Positions 1-10,944 of a stretch of DNA of 64,000 nt are shown piece after piece. Every line of letters starts with the position of its first letter. Position 1 is the stretch's first letter. A model generated the notes under the pieces. That model saw nothing but the letters and a program-made list of their open reading frames with translations, was not told the DNA's origin and made no database searches. The translations under genes were made by a program, and so were the position numbers. The DNA is from Primulina eburnea (taxonomy: Eukaryota; Streptophyta; Magnoliopsida; Lamiales; Gesneriaceae): positions 15,647,479-15,711,478 of the forward strand of contig NC_133117.1 of NCBI RefSeq assembly GCF_022965805.1, given 5' to 3'.

Positions 1-39
1 AAAGATCTATCAACTCTGACTATCTCAATCTAAAGGATC

Positions 40-60
40 TATGGCTCTGATACCACCTGT
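40..60 (-). other. Primer binding site of element E (tRNA-iMet type)
   Basis: On the minus strand the bases after the LTR read ACAGG then TGGTATCAGAGCC. TGGTATCAGAGC is complementary to the 3' end of plant initiator methionine tRNA, the usual primer site of chromoviruses and many Ty1/copia elements. It marks the LTR at 61-2175 as a 5' LTR. Confidence 0.8.
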
Positions 61-2175
61 TGTGGGGACCCGAACGCTAATCATCTTTGGGATTTAATTA
101 TCAATTAAGATAAAACAGGGTCTAAAAATTTTTCGTTTTAAGATATAACTGCGGAAGGTAATGGAATCTAAATAATATACATGTCTGTATAAAAACTACA
201 TTTCAGTATTAAAGTACAACAAGCTAATTTAAGGTTCAACTACTAAAGTCCAGTAATAAAACCAAGTCTACTGTAAGTCCGGAATCACCACGCTACACTC
301 GTCTTCTCTCATCATCATCTTGACCCTGATCCAGCCCCACCTGTTGTCATGCACACATACAAAACAAGACAACAGCCGGATAACTCCGGTGAGAAATAAA
401 TCCCAGTATAAAACATGGTAAACATGTATATACATAAAATAATTCATGAAACATGTTGTCATGAATAGAATCAAAACATTAGATTTCATAAGCTATGAAA
501 TCTAATCACAACAAGCATGCACTTCAAATTAGCTAAACATGCATATAAACAATCTCAATCATACAAACATGCTATCATGACTGAAAGCAATAATGATGGG
601 TCCCATGATCTAAGAGCCACATCCATATGAGCATGCAGTCCTAATCAAATCATGTCTAGACTCGACTCAACTATAACTCTAGGGATCCCGGGGTGAATAA
701 GACGTCACTACCTACCCTCCAATCGGGGTAATGTACGTCTCATTCCTAGACTTCGGTCTGAGCTGTATCAACGGCGGCAATAAGAGTAATACCTACTCCT
801 ATGCTGAGATACACCGAAACGTCTAGCTATTTGACAATGCCTGTCAAAGACTCTCCTATCTTAGATGCAATGAATAAGAATCTGTAAACACAGCATAATC
901 ATATCCATAACTGAATATCTCAATTATCTTACCTGCTTGAATACAATTCTATAATCAAAGCATAATCAGGTAACAGTATAAACAATAATCTAGTATGTGA
1001 TTTTATTGGGAAACTCAAATTAATCTAATTTGAGTTATGCTTCCCGAATATCACATGAATTATACCTTTGTCTTCCTGATCTGATGAAGAAGACGTCTCG
1101 AAGTCGAATTTGTCCATATCTGATCTGTCCCTATCTGATCTGAAATGACAATAACCAATACATTGTATCAATGTGTAATCCAATTCACAATCTGTCTGGT
1201 CAATACCTGAATAATCTACAATCTGATTCATATCAACAGTATCACAAGATAATAGAAACCAATACTGAATCTGATCAATATGTACCCACTGATGTTTAGA
1301 CGGTATAACAATACAGTCTTGTAACCCCGTCAGTCTTAACATCCCAATTATAATATCAGAATTCCTAATAAATCTCAGTACAATCTATAACCTCAATATC
1401 TGTACACTTTAAAATGAATAACAGCATAATTCTGATAACAATCTCAATCAAATCAACTCTAAAATTCATAACAATTCCATAAACAATCTGTTTCTAAATC
1501 TGACTTCGATTCTACAATATTTACGGTAGCAGAAATCCCATATCTGAATCGTATTCAATTCTAACAACATCATAAATTCAAATCTTGTCTAAACGTAACA
1601 AAACTTACGTCCAGTTGTAGCCTGTGTTGATAGGAACACAGTACTGAAGTCGGATTTAAAATCGGACGGACGGATTTCTCGTAGATTTACCAATTCTTGG
1701 CGTGAAGAATTTCTTCCAAAGTTTCCCTCGTTTCTCTCTTTATTCTGAAGGATTGAAAGATATATATCTATATATATATCACACGTTGCATGAAAAGAAA
1801 CGTGTCACCCTTTTCTAAATTCCGGTTGGCGCTCGGGCGGTAATAAAATTCCGCCCGGGCGCGAGCTCGGCGCTCGGGCGGTAAACATATGCCGCCCGGG
1901 CGCGAGGAGTTCTGTCTCTGAGTTTCCCCATTGGCGCTCGGGCGGTCGAGAACTACCGCCCGGGCGCCACACTTGCTGCCCGAACCAAAATTTGCGATGC
2001 ATTGGCGCTCGGGCGGTGCTTTTCTACCGCTCGAGCGCCGAGGATTCTGTCCACTTCCGTGGTTAATCATGCAACGACGCTCGATCTCGGCATAACGGTT
2101 CATTTGAGTTCTTATAACTTTAATCATGCCAATTAATCACTTTCTGATTGTATCAATTAAATCTCGGGCATTACA
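61..2175 (-). repeat. LTR of element E (5' LTR, about 2.1 kb)
   Basis: The LTR is bounded by TGT...ACA. In its own orientation it holds a GC-hairpin array (plus-strand 1828-2040), then an AT-rich TATA stretch (about 1759-1780), then a conserved GTAAGT near 1605-1616, and near its end the inverted repeat CCGGA-GTTA-TCCGG (376-389 on plus). The same order is seen in LTRs A, B, G and J. Short open frames here (for example 1768-2127) are products of the hairpin repeats, not genes. Confidence 0.8.
1828..2040. repeat. GC-rich hairpin array in LTR E (four units, CGCTCGGGCGGT type)
   Basis: There are four successive inverted repeats. Each has an arm close to GGCGCTCGGGCGGT, a loop of about 8-10 nt and the complementary arm ACCGCCCGGGCGCC or a near variant. 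Spacers between units contain TTCTGT. CpG density is far above the AT-rich surroundings. The array lies just upstream of the TATA stretch when read in LTR orientation. Confidence 0.9.
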
Positions 2176-4560
2176 ATATCGCTACCTCATATCAGACTCA
2201 GTCTTCCAGGTAGCCTCTTCGGTGCCCTGATGTCTGTATTGTACTGCCAACAGTGAAATATTCTTCATCCTGAAATATCTTTCTTTCACGAATCTCTGAT
2301 TTCACTCTGGAATAAGAATTCAAGAAGTATAATATCGTCATATTACTCGGAATAATTTCTGATAGAATCAATCTCAGAATACTGGTTATGCAATATCCGT
2401 ATATACCAGTCGATAACTCATAACAATTCAATATCATCATCTGTTACCAAATCTGTTACTCCCAGTTAAAGATATATTCAATCTTCAGCCTCAAATACCA
2501 ACAGTCATCGTCCGACGTTGGCATATTTAATATCAATTCTAAACTGTCTTCATTTGCCTCTGAATCAGTTTCATTTTCTCTATCGGATCTTTGATTATAT
2601 CAAATCCGATCTCAGATATCACCGCAATATCATCCCCATACGAAGGAAATCTGCAGTTCTCACTGTACTATACCTAGACTAAAGCTATTTTGATACTCAT
2701 CTGATAGCTATTATTGTACATTAATTTACAATTGACAATAAATCATGTCAACTAGTGCTAACATCCAGCACTACAGTTTCTGGATATCCTCCAGTGTCAA
2801 GATAGTTCGCTTTGACTATCTATCAATCTATAGACAATAGATGAAAGATCTTGCTATACACTCTGCCAAAAGTACAAAATCAACTAAAAATCATAGTGTA
2901 ATATAATCAACTCTGGCAGTCAATATAATCTGACCCCTTTTCTGACATATATCTCAGTCGTCTAGTCATATCTGTACATCCTCCTGTACAACATAACATA
3001 TGCAAATTAAAGCAATCTGTCAATAATAATCATATCATAGTACAGTCTTGGCAAGATTTCGGTAATTTCGTTACCAGATCTATAGAAATGTACTCCCATT
3101 TCTATTCAGGAATCAATGTTCTATATAACTAATCTCTGGGTTTCTATCTTTCTGTCTTTATCTGTCAGCGATTCATACATGTCGATACAAATTCTGCCAT
3201 AACTGATTTCGTCTGTTTATATAAAAACTGTCATTTCGAATTATTATACATTTCATGTCACCAGAATAATATTGAATCCACTACTGTGCGCTTCTGACTC
3301 TATCTGTCATTTCAGATTCGAGTTATTCTGCATAAATAAATCAGCTAATTATATAAAATAAAGTATTACCTACCTGGTATTCTGATTGATACTCCGTTCT
3401 GACTACTGATATCAAATTCTGCTCATTCTGATCAACTTTCTGAACTGTTTCAACTCTCAAAATCAGCTCTGATTCGGCTTGTATGGTATTGAATCTTAAT
3501 TGTATACAATCTGTATCAAATACTGCTGCAGAAAAATAATCATTCACATGCAATTCAAAATAACAAACAGATACAATACCTGCTAACTCATGCAACAACA
3601 AATTTCTGACACAGATATTAATCCCGGCCAACTAATCGCGGTCTCAACTGTGCTCGAATCAACAGATATATCATCTTCAGATATTACAGAATTTGAATAC
3701 AATCTGTTGCAATCAAGGTTCATATATCCGAATAATTCTGTATACAACAATCTTAGTTCCCAGAATATTCAATACAATTTCAACTGTTCGATTCAATCAA
3801 TCATACGCTGCGAATATATCAAAATATCATAGATACAATGAGCATAAAATCATCAGAATATCTCTGAACACATGATTTATCAACCCATAAACGGAACTGA
3901 AGTATTTCCCCGAGAAACACATAATCAAATGTAACTCTAACTCTCAGGCAGTAAATCTTCTATCTGACATTTCAATTCTTTCAATTCAATCAGTATCATT
4001 TTATACGGAATTATAAAATGAAACCAGTACCTGGTATCGAATCAAGGATGAAATCATTCTCTCTGATATAAGGTAAACCTGAAATCTCCTCTGAAAAAAC
4101 TATAGCAACTCTCCTGCTACTAACAAATCAGACCCTGATTGGCTCAACTTCAGTAATCAACTGAATACATAAGGAATTACTCCACTCCTTTCGGTAATCA
4201 TCGAGTCATAAATAATACGGATATTAAAGGAATTCAAAATCGAGAATCCTTACCGTATATCATTCATTCATCGGCCATTTCAGGTCCGAATCTTACCATC
4301 TCCTGGCAAGAATCTACAACAACTCTGTACTTGTTAACACCTTAATATCAATAATGCAGTCAGAATCAAACAACACAAGTACAACACAGTATAATTCCAT
4401 CTCATTCTCATTTTACTGCAGTATACGATATTTAAGGAATTTACTGTTATCAATTTTTCCCTCAAAAGATAAAGAAATCAATACTACAGTATATACAGAC
4501 TCAACAGAATAAAGCATATGTCAATGCAATTCATACAAAATAATGTCTAGGATGTACAAG
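2176..4560 (-). pseudogene. Remnant of pol from element D (protease/RT start, linker, integrase, chromodomain-like tail; RT-RNase H core missing)
   Basis: Frames are heavily broken, but landmarks in minus order are recognisable. An RT-start remnant, IELKELK followed by EDLL, lies near 3950-4020. The linker that follows RNase H in element B is read at 3341-3631 (residues around FDTDCIQLRF and QAESELILRVE). Integrase-core traces lie near 3060-3130 (WDHIS-like). A chromodomain-like tail with TEEATWKTESDMR lies near 2180-2260. Between the RT start and the linker there is no room for the roughly 1.2 kb RT-RNase H region present in B, so this copy cannot have encoded reverse transcriptase. Nonsense codons and frameshifts make all of it non-functional. 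Confidence 0.7.
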
Positions 4561-5578
4561 ATTCTCCCAATACATATGGAACAAAATCATAAAAGAACAG
4601 ATACCTGTCACTACGTCATCAAGTGCATCCTGGATCTGTTCCTCGGTCATTACCACCAGATGCCTCTGATCCCTGAAATCTTCGGGAACCTTTCTGTGGA
4701 CAAACTTTACCAAAGTGTCCTGGTTGTCGACAAACATGACAACTACCAAATACTCCTCGGCATTGCTCTGTGGAATGTCTTCCTCCACAGGTTCTACAAT
4801 ACACCCCGGTATAACTCGGGCTAGAACCACTGGAGCTAGATGATCCGCTCCCTAACTTCTTGAACTGCTTCTTTCGAGCTTTCAATTGTTCTTTCTTTTC
4901 ACTACTGCTGCTACCAATCTCGATTCTAGGAGGTAGTTGTTGGGGTCTCGGTGTTGAAAGAACATACGAAGCTTACTTTTGTCTCATCAGAATTGTTTCT
5001 GCTCTTCTAGCTCTGTTCAAAGTATCAGCAAAATTATTCGATTGCTTCACATTAACTAATATATGTATCTCTGGATTCAATCCCTGGATGAACTGATCAA
5101 ATACAGCCGCATCGTTCCTAGCCACGTGAGGGGAAAAACGTAGCAAGGTAAGGAACTGGGTCAAATACTCATCAATATTCAACGAACCCTGTCTTAAATT
5201 TGCAAACTCTGCATTTTTATCCTGTCTATATGATACGGGGAAGAATCTTTGATAGAATTCAACTTTAAAAATTTTCCACGTAATCACTGAACTACGCTGT
5301 TCTAAGGCTTCTTTAGTTACCAGCCACCAACTCCTTGCGACTTCCCGTAACTGGTGCCCGATTAGTTTAACTCTACAATCATCTGTGAAACCCAAAAATT
5401 CAAACAACATTTCTATATCCTCTAGCCAATTCTCACAGTCGACTGGCGTCTCAGTACCTTTCAGAATCGGCGCTTGAAACGATTGAAACCTCGTCATCAT
5501 TGTTTCCATCGGAGTTTCTGACACATCCATCTGATTACTCGAAGTACTACCCAATTCTCGAATTCTTCTCGGAGGTAT
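4560..5578 (-). pseudogene. gag pseudogene of element D
   Basis: The translation matches the gag of A, B, J and K: an N-terminal segment with GSTSSNQMDV, a capsid region with FYQRFFPVSYRQDK and INEL-type sequence, a Ser-rich linker, and two zinc knuckles (CRTCGGRHSTEQC and CHVCRQPGHFGKVC). Three lesions stand out. The initiation codon expected at 5578-5576 is ATA instead of ATG. An in-frame TAA follows MRQK near 4973-4975. A frameshift before the TEEQ motif (about 4620-4650) puts the C-terminus in another frame. The role of the intact family protein is to form the cytoplasmic virus-like particle and package RNA; this copy would not do so. Confidence 0.85.
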
Positions 5579-5944
5579 ATCTGATAATCACAAGAGTTAG
5601 CAATCACATGAGATAAATCCTTCTCAGTCCCTTTCTGATCAGCTTACCTCTGATCAAGAATTGGGTTCTGATCCATTTTCAAATAATACACATTACCAAA
5701 TCAACTCAGATATTCAGGTAACATGTATCTTCCAAAATAGTAAAACATACTGCAATATTAACGTATACAATGTAATTCAACATTACAATAAATCACATGC
5801 CATGTAGCTCAAGGCAATAACACATAGTATCATGCTAGCATTCACATGCAAGGAAAGAAAACACATTCTACCCCGTTAACTAGCTTCTATCTCAGTCTCA
5901 AGAATCTACAGTTCTAGAACCTACTGTTCTGGAACCTAATGCTC
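5579..5944 (-). other. 5' leader of element D between primer site and gag
   Basis: These about 366 bp are AT-rich without an open frame of note. They correspond to the leaders of A (27912-28181) and K (59276-59545), sharing a run with AGCGGGGTAGA-like sequence and CTAGCATG. Nothing else is seen in it. Confidence 0.7.
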
Positions 5945-5957
5945 TGATACCACCTGT
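5945..5957 (-). other. Primer binding site of element D (tRNA-iMet type)
   Basis: Minus strand reads ACAGGTGGTATCAGAG directly after the LTR end. It is the same tRNA-iMet complement as in A, B, E, J and K. Confidence 0.8.
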
Positions 5958-7522
5958 TGTGGGAACCTGGACGCTAATTCGATTCTTAATCATCTTTGGG
6001 ACTAATTAATCAATTATAATAATCAGGGTCTAAATTTTTTTTTAACATACAGTATTACATGCGAAACGTAATGACATTCATTTATTACACATATCAGTTT
6101 AAAGTTAAGGTACCAGTTATGTACAACACACATTTATTCCAATTAGGGTTAAACAACTAACATCAAGTATATATATTGGACCTTTTGAATAACAGTCAAG
6201 AAGATCTTATGAAAAGAAAAATGGATACAAATTTTTGACTGCTACTTAGTCCAAACCCTATTTCTACTCCAAGTCCGTAGTCTCAACTCTAATCACGATC
6301 TCTCTTCATCTCCTTGACCCTGAACCTGTCCCACCTGTTGTCATGTACATATACAAACAAGAAAACAGTCGGATAACTCCGGTGAGAATTATATTCCAGT
6401 ATAAATCAAAGAAACATGCATTTCATATAATAGAAATAAAAGCATGCAACATATATTCATAACACGTATCACAATCAGAAACATGAATCAATATCACACT
6501 ATAAATCATACTCGTGACTTCACATCTAAGACTAGACTCATTCGTAGTCTAGGGATCCCGGTTTTACGATGTTGGCATTCCATATCGATCACCAGTAATA
6601 GAAGAAACTCCGATTCTATCCACATCGATATGGTATCGATCACTAGTAATAGAAAAAACTCAAATTCTATCCACATCAATTCTCAATCATCTAGTGACAG
6701 ACTTTGGCACTATCACCAATACAGTATCTTGTGACATCGAGCAATGTGCCCGTGGCTATCCCACCACTTCTGTCAGAAGATTACTCATCTAATACTCATC
6801 TAATACACGCTTCCTACAAATCAATAGAACAACATATAATAATCAAACCAATGCATATAATAACAGTAAGTATGTGATTTAGGGAAACCCAAGTATATCC
6901 TACTTGAGTCGATCTCCCAATACTACATTGACTTATACCTTTCTCTTCTCGGTCTGACGAAGACGAAGCCTCAAACTCAACTCTGTCCATCTTCAGTCTG
7001 ACTCTGTCGAAGCTTTGGACTCACTGCCTGTCGATATCAATCTGGCAATAACAATATCGAATATACTGTATCAATGTATAACTCAATTAAATACCTAATC
7101 TGATCGATATCACGACACCATAATACAATCTTAATCAATATTGAATCTGATCAATATCAATTCACTGATGTTTCGACGGCATAATAATACAAATCTGATA
7201 TCAAATCTCGATCAATTCAACTCTGAAAATCATAATAATTCTGTACGGTATTTGTTTTTTAATCCGATCTCGATTATGTAATGTCTACTATACCATGAAC
7301 ATTATATATGAATCATATTCGATTCCTTCACCATCATATTTTCGAAATATATTCAAACGTAATAAAATTTATGTCCTGTTGTAGCTAGCGTCGATAGAAA
7401 CACGATACTGAAGTCGGATCTAAATTCAGACGGACGGATCGTTCGTAATTCAATTCCTAAACTCCGAACTTCAAAGCGTTTCCCTGAATTTCGTTTTTCT
7501 TTCTGATTATATGAAGGCAAGT

Positions 7523-7536
7523 ATATATATATATAA

Positions 7537-7581
<45 letters not shown>
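7523..7581. repeat. (TA)n tract at the TATA position of LTR D
   Basis: An alternating TA run with a short interruption sits where the other LTRs have their TATA box. It has probably expanded by slippage. Confidence 0.9.
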
Positions 7582-7585
<4 letters not shown>

Positions 7586-7628
7586 GTGCATGCCTTAGAA
7601 AATGTGGCTCGTTCTTCACAATGCACGT

Positions 7629-7728
7629 CTCACGCATATGCGCGACACTCCTCGGCGCATATGCGGGAGACCTTCAGTCTCCGCGCGTAACCTTCACCGT
7701 AGCTCGCGCATATGCGCATGTGCGCGAA
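7629..7728. repeat. Decayed CGCGCATATGCGCG hairpin array in LTR D
   Basis: There are several copies of the self-complementary core GCGCATATGCGC, some mutated (ACGCATATGCGC, GCGCATATGCGG), with short spacers. It is the same motif class as the arrays of A, J and K, but with fewer intact arms. Confidence 0.85.
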
Positions 7729-8086
7729 TGGCACACCCTCACACCTACTTTGCGTGTCTTTTCTCATCTTTTCCAATCTAATCCTTTACGTCTATAATCA
7801 CATCGATTATTTCCAAATCATTTCAGATTACGGTAATCAAATTCTCGAGCCTTACAAAAATGAAAACGTGGTGGCAACTCGGCTAATAAATTCACAAACT
7901 TATTCAAGCAAAATAACGTTTATTATTTAATTATAGACTAATGGGCCTAATTAAAACCTTTAATGGGCCTAAGCCTAATTAGTAATTAATTAAACTATAT
8001 AATATGTTAAACTCAGCGGAAACCCTCACACATCACACGCCACTCTCAATTTGCACACACCAGAACTCTTGCAATCACAATACACG

Positions 8087-8110
8087 ACACACACACACAC
8101 ACACACACAC
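8087..8110. repeat. (CA)n microsatellite in F0
   Basis: About twelve uninterrupted AC units lie at a place where the F LTRs have a short ACACAACACAC region, so this is a local slippage expansion. Confidence 0.9.
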
Positions 8111-8610
8111 CAAATTTTAAGAGGAAAAGGTCGAAGCTTCAAGGAAAGATCAAGCCTAGGTTTTCGTCGTCGTTCTTCACTATCGTCAACGAATAATTGT
8201 GCGTTAAATACGTAAAAGCACGTCATATTCTCCTTTTACACATCCATCCCACCATGGTATTTATTTAAATGTGTTTTGCAGGAAAAACAAGTGACATGTA
8301 ATTTATTTTCGTTTTTCTTGATCATGGAATTTTTAAAGTTTAGGTTTTGTTTCAAATTCATGTTTAATATGTGTTAAGGGGCTGCCATGAATTAGTATAC
8401 GATAAAGCATGTGTTTACACAAGTTTAAGGGTCTAGAACACTCACACCAACACTGCAAAACGAACGAGCAAAGCTGGAACGTAGGATGGGATTAGCCAAG
8501 AAGGGCCAAGAGTTTGTGTGTCTTCATGGATGCGGTTTTGATGCATGGGGCCTAGGGGCTCGACCAGGTCTTGAGGAGGGCTAGTTGGGGTTTTGGCTAG
8601 GTCCTAGGAA

Positions 8611-8633
8611 GAGTCCTAGCATGGCTAGGACTC
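8611..8633. repeat. Perfect hairpin GAGTCCTAGC-ATG-GCTAGGACTC in F0
   Basis: The two 10-bp arms are exact complements around a 3-nt loop, with a second imperfect copy at about 8651-8675. It is the F-family counterpart of the GC hairpins in the other LTR families. Confidence 0.85.
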
Positions 8634-9976
8634 GTGGTTCAGGCTGAGGAGGAGTCCACGATAGCTAGGACTCTCCCTAGGCCCTCTCGCGACCAGCTGA
8701 TGTACAGGGGGTTGTGGCTCTGCTTGGGGCTGGGCTAGGTGTCCATAAGGGTCCTAGGGTGATGGTTAGGGGTCAGGCTAGGGGTTGGTGCAAGTGGGTG
8801 CGCTGGGGCTCGAAGGGATGTGAGGTTGGGCATGATAGCTAGTGAACACGCAAGTTGTTGCCTTCTTCAGGTGGCTTGTACGCTGGTCCAGGGGCTTGGG
8901 CTGGTATGGGATGGGTCTGGGCGTGGTCCGGGGGTGGTCAGGGTTGGGTGGGCTTGGTTTTGGCTCAGCTGGAGGTGACCTAGGTTAGCTAGGAAATTAC
9001 TAGCGTGAGTTAGAAAAGGGTGCAGATTTTGTTCTCCATTCCTGGAGGTTTTTGAGTAGGCCAGTGCTGGTTTTTTGGGCTTGGTTTGGTCAGTAGGGTC
9101 CCTAGGTGGGTTGGCTCAAGGTGGCTCAGGCGTGGCTCGAGTAAATTAGGAGATGGCTCGGTGTGTTCGATAAAGGGTCAAAAATGAAAATAATAAAGGC
9201 TAAAAATGAATCCATGAGTTCACGGGTGTGGCGCATGACTTGGAAAGGTAGAATAAATAATAAAAATGCTATGTTTAAAATTTGGGATCAAAATAACGAG
9301 TTTTGGACTTATCCGGGATTTTATCGCCGCACGATACGTTAATTGAAACGCCTAGTTTTATGTTTAATAAAATTATGAAAAATTATATCTAAGCTTAAAT
9401 AATTATTAAAAGTCTAAGTTTTAATTTGGGAAATTTATATTAAGATTTGATTTAATTCGGAATTAAAACACAGTAATACGTCTTATTTAAAGATTAATTT
9501 AAAAGTTCTCGAGTTAAGCTAAATAAAAATAAGAGAAAATTAATGTAAGCTTAAATAATTATTTGGGACACATTAGAGTCAATGAAATTAAGAAAAAAGT
9601 CGAAAACATGGAATTTTAAGTCTAGGGGTAAAACAATCATTTTACATCTAGAAATTAGTAAATGTCATAGTAGTGTCTTAAATGCTGTTTTATATGCTAA
9701 TATGATTATTTCCAATGATTATGGATTTTTATGAAATTTTATATGTTAAAGTACGATTTTTAAATGTATATGATTTTTATGATTTAAATATCAGCATTTA
9801 AAAGATATGTTGCATGTTTGTTTTCAAAATAAAACGATATTTTTATGCAAATTTTTATTAAGTGATGGAAATATGACATGTTGAAGGATGTGAATGGATT
9901 GTGACTAAATACATGATATGTTGGAAATATCGTGATGGTTATGGTCCAAGTGGGAGCCCGAAGATCGTGTATCCTT

Positions 9977-10214
9977 GGATACGGATACGGATACGGATAC
10001 GGATACGAATATGTTAATATGTTGGCCAATGCCTAGTTGACCGGTGAGAGTGTCGCTAGTGTCCCCGCCGCCCAGTACTGTGGTTTTCTCTAGATAGATC
10101 AATCGCCCAATACGATTAATAATACAAGTCACGATCGGAATCCAACAAACATGAATATGAATATGAATACGAATACGAATACGAATATGAATATGTTAAT
10201 ATGAATATGAAAAT
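9977..10214. repeat. Hexamer repeats in F0: GGATAC (9977-10008) and GAATAT/GAATAC (10151-10214)
   Basis: About five GGATAC units and about ten GAATAY units are separated by the conserved CCGCCCAGTACTG segment. They are absent from the matching position in F, so they arose by local expansion in this copy. Confidence 0.9.
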
Positions 10215-10892
10215 GTTTACGAAAAGTTTATGGACATGTTTATGTTTAAAGTGATGTATCGTAATGAAAATGTTTTTATTTGAAGTTTATGCATTATGAA
10301 AATGTTTTATTTAAAGTTTATGCATCATGAAAATGTTTATAAAAATGGATTTGTTTAAATTTTATGCATCTTCATTAAAACGATATTTTAAATACAAGTA
10401 TTTTTCACTATTGTATATGATTAGTATATGTAGTACTCGTTATCAATAATATGACGTGTTGAGTCCTTAAACTCAATAGGTGTGATTAATGTAGGTGATA
10501 TTGATTATGAATATGATAATGGAGGTCTTGATGGATGACTTTGCTGGACTTAAGGTACACATAACCTGAGGACCGACACTTGTTTTCCGCACTTGTTATG
10601 GTTTATGATTTTAAGTTATGTTAAAAGATTTTACGACTTTTTATTTATGTGTTTTGAGAGATTTTTTGAGAGGTTTAGTATGAGCTATACTTTTCAAATG
10701 GTATTTTTTGGTTTAGTAAAATGTTGGATAATTTTATGTTAAACTATTTCCTTTGGTTTTCAAATTATGATTGGTTGATATATTTTTAAATTCTGTCAAA
10801 AATATTTTATGGTTCGGCCGAATGCTATGTGATGTTTGCAAAGAAAAAAAAAAATCTAGTACGTTTTAAGAAAACGTGTAGCAGACGTTTCA

Positions 10893-10944
10893 AGGGCCGA
10901 AGGAATTTCCTGGCACCACCGATCCCTTTGCTGCTGAGAGTTGG
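10893..10944. other. 52-bp spacer between F0 and F, origin unknown
   Basis: This short, moderately GC-rich stretch is not matched elsewhere in the window. It may be leftover flanking DNA, or interior of whatever element F0 belonged to. Confidence 0.5.

Larger units (their letters stand above)
1..2175 (-). mobile_element. Element E: Tekay-like Ty3/gypsy LTR retrotransposon, only its 5' LTR and primer site in the window
   Basis: Read on the minus strand this is an LTR (starts TGTAATGCCCGAG at 2175, ends GGGTCCCCACA at 61) followed directly by a primer site, so the interior lies left of position 1. On its right it joins the end of the element D integrase region with no polypurine tract between. 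I therefore infer that E inserted into D. The 5 bp to its right, ATATC, would be its target duplication; the partner copy is outside the window. No coding sequence of E is visible. Confidence 0.8.
2176..7856 (-). mobile_element. Element D: degenerate Tekay-like Ty3/gypsy element, 5' LTR plus gutted interior
   Basis: On the minus strand the order is 5' LTR (7856 down to 5958), primer site, leader, gag (from 5578), protease and RT-start remnants, post-RNase H linker, integrase and chromodomain-like tail ending near 2176. E interrupts it there, so the 3' untranslated region and 3' LTR are expected left of the window. The interior is only about 3.8 kb because most of RT and RNase H is missing. 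On the right it abuts F0 at 7857, with AAAAT as candidate target duplication. Confidence 0.75.
5958..7856 (-). repeat. 5' LTR of element D (about 1.9 kb)
   Basis: In minus orientation it starts TGTAAGGCTCGAG (7856) and ends GGTTCCCACA (5958). It carries a decayed CGCGCATATGCGCG hairpin array (7629-7728) upstream of a long TA tract (7523-7581). The U5 hairpin is decayed by one base (near 6370-6383). The GTAAGT seen in A, B, E, G and J reads ATAAAT here. The frame at 7353-7637 is only TA-repeat translation. Confidence 0.8.
7857..10892 (+). repeat. F0: about 3 kb LTR related to element F, 5' part missing (interrupted by D)
   Basis: It aligns by eye with the LTRs of F from about 350 bp after their start to their end. 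Shared landmarks are the AAGCCTA-ATTAGTAA segment, GGGGCTGCCATGA, the GTCCTAG palindrome (8611-8633), GACCGGTGAGAGTGT and CCGCCCAGTA, TGAGTCCTTAAACTCA, and the end GCAGACGTTTCA. No primer site follows, so it is a solo or a 3' LTR. It holds no plausible gene; the small open frames are not conserved. Confidence 0.7.

Noticed and set aside
61..2175. This LTR as the 3' LTR of element D
   Set aside because: A primer site follows it on the outer side, no polypurine tract precedes it, and its ends and hairpin type differ from the D 5' LTR (TGTAAGGCTCGAG start, CATATG-type array).
7353..7637. IYIYIY-rich protein in LTR D, and the same in G (16556-16909)
   Set aside because: Translation of a (TA)n tract at the TATA position.
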